From Colius striatus (lineage: Eukaryota > Chordata > Aves > Coliiformes > Coliidae): a stretch of 64,000 nucleotides of DNA. The DNA is taken from contig NC_084767.1 of assembly GCF_028858725.1 (NCBI RefSeq), forward strand, positions 19,855,895 to 19,919,894, written 5' to 3'. How positions within the stretch are numbered: position 1 is the stretch's first letter; every line of letters starts with the position of its first letter. The notes below the pieces were generated by a model. That model was not told the DNA's origin. It did not search any database and saw nothing but the letters and a program-made list of their open reading frames with translations. The position numbers and the translations under genes are program-made. Of this stretch, positions 59,778 to 64,000 are shown one piece after another.

Positions 59778-62700
59778 CAGCAGCACAAATTCTTGTTTAG
59801 GTACTCCTTGAATCTGTTGTCGTTAATGCAAACATCATGACACAATGGTACTTAAGACCTTAAAAGGAGACATATCAGTTCAACGAATGCTTTCATGTCA
59901 ACATATTTGGACAGCTGAAATCAAGAGAAGTTTAGCTGCGTACTGGCTGTTATTGCTGTGAGCAGCTGACTTCACTCCCATGTGTCTTGTGGGACAGTAG
60001 AATCCCAGTAAGGTTATGGAATAAATAGCAACTAATTATGAATAATGGGATGAAAAAAAAAAAGATTGACACACCTTTTTGAATAGGAATTTTAAAAGTT
60101 ATTGTGTATCAGAGATGAATTCACCTTCCTTTGAACACAGGCACAATCGTGCAGCTGTGACAGTGGCCACCTTCACATTATATCCACAGATGCAGTAGGA
60201 CGTTGCTGATTACTACACATTAAATGAAACTACACCATGCCTTCGCATATGCTTGCCACCATGGTGACCCCCACTGCCAACAAATCACTGGATCCTACCC
60301 ATACACAGCCTCAGCATGTAACATCTGTCATCCACTGCAACAGAATTCTCAACAAAAATTCTGTCAGAGCTGTTGGCCACCGTGTGTCCAACAGTTCCTG
60401 AAGGGTTCCCAAGGGCAGAAGTTCTGGCTCACCCATGGGTAAACCTTCCCTCAGTTACTGCTGCTCCATTTCCAGCCTCTACCATCATTCTCAGGAAACC
60501 TACAAAATACCTTTGAAGAGCAAAAATTCATAATGACATTGGATACTAAAAATTATAAAGTCAGCCCCGTGTGATTTTGTACAGAACACATCAGCAGCCA
60601 TCCCCCCGTCTTAGTAAGTGGCTGCTGCTCGTCTGTTCCTGTCCTGCAGGGAAATGACCCTACCACTTCTCATTTTGCTGTCACCCTCCTCTCTTCCTCA
60701 GGTGTCAGTCTTGCTTTTATCTCATATTACCTGGGAAAATGGGTATTTCAGGGCAACTGTTCCAGTCCTTTACTCACCTTGAAGTTTGTTTCAATTCCAT
60801 CACTGAAGGCAGACTCTTCTGCCTGAACACTTGCCTGGTTTTATGATCTAAATGAGTCGATCTACAGACCTGTCTTAAGCCATTTGTTCCCCATGGTTAA
60901 AAACAGTCTAATTTTTGCAGTCTCTCTCCACCTAGCTCTGTGTTTTCCACAACATCCCTGCAAATACATCCAAAGAGTGTTTATATATACAACCTATGAG
61001 ACATTTTCTACATAATAATCCTCTTTCTACTCTGCCTCAGTGATGGATTGATGCACAGGCAGAGTTCAGTTTGAAATAATAGAAAACCCTGCAGCGAGAT
61101 CATATTTAACAACACATATGGAATTAAACTGCTGATCCCTTAGGATCAGCTTAATTTTGCAGAATTTGTATGTGATCCCTTAAAGTATAGTTTGGGGAAA
61201 CAAAATTCAATAAATTGTCCCATTCCCCCCCACCTTTCAGACACAGGCAAGCTGTCAGGCAGTAGAGGAATAAAGTTTCCTTTACCTGTGGAATCTTCAG
61301 CATTTTCCAGTAAGTGCCCAATGGAGGTGGGCAGCCAGGTTTTAAGAGACTAGGAATATTTCTTTGGTGACTGACAGACCTAACTCTAAGGCTTTGTGTT
61401 TTTTTTTAAAGCAGAAAATTCCAACACTTTGTTCCATAAAGACAACCGCATTTGTGACAAAGCCAGTCAAAATGGTGGGAGGGAAGAAAGCTCAGCTTGA
61501 AAGCATGCAGGCAGAAAGCAAGCCCTGGTCTTCTGGAGGCAGCAGTCCGAAAAAGATACAGAGCTTGCAAAGGGTGGATCAGCTTCTCATCCCAAGATTA
61601 TTTCAGTTGGATATCATGCTCAGATATCTGGATCACATAATGAAAGTTTCCCTGAGTGGCTCTAATTAGGCACCCAGTGTTTACCAAATGTTTTGATTTT
61701 GCAAGGACAAACATACACAAAGCTTGCTCATTTGTCACAGATTGCCTCAACTGTTCAAAAACACCCTCTGGGTTCCATGATCAGAGGACACTACAAACCT
61801 CTGGCGCAATATCTCTCTATGCAGGAAGAGAGTAATAACTTTGTGAGGTGACCATTGAGAATCTAACTACATGGATTTTCATTAGGTGTATGTTCATATT
61901 GTCAATGTCTGTGTCAGTATTCAATTACTAATGTAGACTTTAAAAACAGTAGAGTATCACTTCAGGGATAATGAAATGTCATGGAGAGAAAGAATATTGG
62001 CTCTAAAGGTCTAAACCACTGAGACACTGTTTTCAGACCAGCTGTGACTCATCTGCTTTGAGAAAATCCAGGTTATTGTTTCCAATCACAGTCTTTGACA
62101 GCCCTGATTATGTTGATTGGACATCATTACATTTCTGCAGTTTTGTGGTATTAGATTATATCTTTAAAAATGGATGTAAAGAGAGGGATTTGCCTACCTG
62201 AAACCACATGGAGTGGAAGACTTCTGCTTTTAATTCAAGTCTATGTAAATTTCAGACTGCATGATCTATGACATAATGAGATCTGTCAAGCACAAATCAT
62301 TGCACTGTAACTGAAATGTGAATAGACATTCACATTATCTAGTATGCAGCAGATAGATATTACTATTAGAGAAGAGAGGGGAGAGGTGACAAAAATGTCC
62401 CATTCCATGGTGAACAGTGGTCACATTTCATTGTGATGTGAGCGAGGATCATTTGGCACTTTAATCAAAGCAGCCTATCCCATTCTGAGAACAGGTAACT
62501 ATGACAAAAGAGGCTGCAAGGCGACCTGTACTCTTCTGTGTATCTCAGTACAGAGAATTGTCTTGTAGTGTGGAAAGCAGAAATGCATGTAGAGGGGTAA
62601 GTGGAGAAGGAGATAGCAGATACTGTCTGGGGGTATCTACTTCTGGTTAGTACTTGAACATCTCATGCTTAGCATAAATGACAAATGGTACTCATTTCAC

Positions 62701-64000
62701 TCCCCTTCTGTGGAAAGACATCCTTTCTATTCTGCCTGCATCGATAATCTGAGAGCACAATTTAGATAATATTTTCCCATCTTCTGCACCCCATCTCTCT
62801 CCCTCTAAACTATTCCACAGCACTGTCTCCTTGTCTTCTTCAGAGACCTTATCCTGCAGATATATGCAAGGAAGAAAGAATTTCTTTTCAAAAAACAAAC
62901 AACTCTCATGTAACATTTTGAACAAACTAAACCATAATGCTAACTCCTTTTTTGCTTCCCTATTTTTGTTCTTTATGGGTCTGTGTTAGTTTTCCTCCCC
63001 CTCTATTTTTTTTTTTTCTGCTGTGGTCATTCTCATCTTTTCATTCCAGTGAAAATGGAAATGAAAAAGGGAAGAGATTATTTTCTACGCTTCATTTTTA
63101 GACTTTGAAGACTTGCACCTGTATACATATCTGTACATACAGGATGAAGAACAGTTTATTGTTGTGGAATAAGTGCTAGCTCTAACCCTCAAACATGCGA
63201 AGCTGACTGATCTTTTCTCAGGATCTGACTGAACCTTGCTCTACAATGGTAAACAAAGCTGTGGAGTTAATACAGAAACCCAGTCTTCCAGGAGGCAGAC
63301 CTGATTTCTGTATTTGAGGACTAACTCTGTCCTTTTACCCCCTATGATTGGCTCTCTTGGAGATTAACCTGTGTTAGAGAAAGATAAATAAAACATGACC
63401 TTATAATAAAACATGCGGGGATTGTAAAGTCCACAAATACTTAGCTCTCTCCAGAAATGACTTGACAAGATTAAGCTTCTTGTTATGCTATTCCCCAGTT
63501 AACAGTCCACTTAATGTTTGACTAAGCATTATTAAGAATCAAAGACAACCAGAAAATAGCCCCTAATTCACTTCAGGAAGAATGAGAGTGTTCTGATTGA
63601 CTTGCATTTATTTCTAAGCTCCTGTCCCTCAACTTCATCAAAGAGATATTTAATCTCTTACACCATCATTTATTCATGCTGATAGCACACACAGGAAGCT
63701 TGAGCTAAGGGAAGGAGCCAATGGCATGGACAATGTTCATTATCAGATGGAGGACTTTCAAATCCTATTCTGAGTGCGGGGTTCTAGCTAACGAATTCAG
63801 TGATTTTCTCTCAGGGTCTCCAAAATACATCTTTAAAGCAGTAAATAAGTGACAGCCACCCTGAGCTTACTGTCTGAATATATAACAAGCAAAACTTCTT
63901 ACACAGAGTGAGGAAACTTGTCAGTTCAGAGAGCCAGCTCTCCCTTGTACACTTCAAGTCCTGTGTGGGACAAAAGGAAAACATCATGAAAAGTGAGTAA
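59778..64000. other. Non-coding stretch to the window edge
   Basis: Homopolymers at 60053-60063 (A11) and 63006-63017 (T12) and a compact hairpin at 61122-61156 are the only sequence features I can support. Two plus-strand intervals with splice-like borders (61241-61309 and 63907-63992) are described as findings; the second lies at the very end of the window. No gene is called. Confidence 0.5.
61122..61156. repeat. Compact bulged hairpin
   Basis: GCTGATCC (61131-61138) pairs perfectly with GGATCAGC (61143-61150) around a four-base loop. AATTAA (61122-61127) pairs with TTAATT (61151-61156) beyond a three-base bulge. The 14-pair stem is too short for a microRNA precursor. It may be a protein-binding palindrome or chance. 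Confidence 0.7.

Noticed and set aside
1-64000. Bacterial-type systems, CRISPR arrays, tRNA or rRNA genes
   Set aside because: No spaced direct-repeat array, no cloverleaf with a GTTCRANNC box and no operon-like gene packing; the CR1 content marks the DNA as avian.

Overview
This window looks like avian nuclear DNA, most likely from a neoavian bird. The main evidence is a scatter of 5'-truncated CR1 non-LTR retrotransposon copies that end in the bird-typical ATTCTATG-type 3' microsatellite, together with two long terminal repeats of kinds common in bird genomes. I found no complete protein-coding gene, tRNA, rRNA or CRISPR array. Nearly all open frames are short chance frames; the few with a recognisable origin are decayed CR1 reverse-transcriptase tails or translations of tandem repeats. 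The window is therefore best read as intergenic or long-intron sequence. I could not identify the host locus.

Layout. Positions 1-6298 are mostly unique AT-rich sequence with one poly-G run and a degraded CR1 tail near 5.6 kb. Positions 6299-8801 hold an LTR cluster: a solo LTR of about 1.4 kb on the minus strand with internal tandem repeats (6299-7683), then a solo LTR of about 0.55 kb on the plus strand (8250-8801). A minus-strand MIR-like SINE relic follows near 9.5 kb. The longest CR1 copy lies at 11681-12430. From 12.4 to 35.6 kb there is a long stretch almost free of repeats, containing only short microsatellites and one faint MIR-like relic near 27.8 kb. From 35.6 to 49.4 kb six CR1 tails lie on the plus strand. 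A good MIR-like relic is at 51.7 kb, the only minus-strand CR1 at 52.3 kb, a GGAA microsatellite at 53.7 kb and another CR1 at 59.2 kb. The last 4 kb show no repeat apart from homopolymers.

Nothing here works together as a gene system. What merits a second look is the strongly one-sided CR1 orientation (nine plus, one minus), which would fit an intron of a minus-strand gene; several intervals flanked by good splice-like sites with an open frame; relics of ancient SINEs in a bird; and some compact hairpins. Family assignments rest on remembered consensus patterns, not on a database search.
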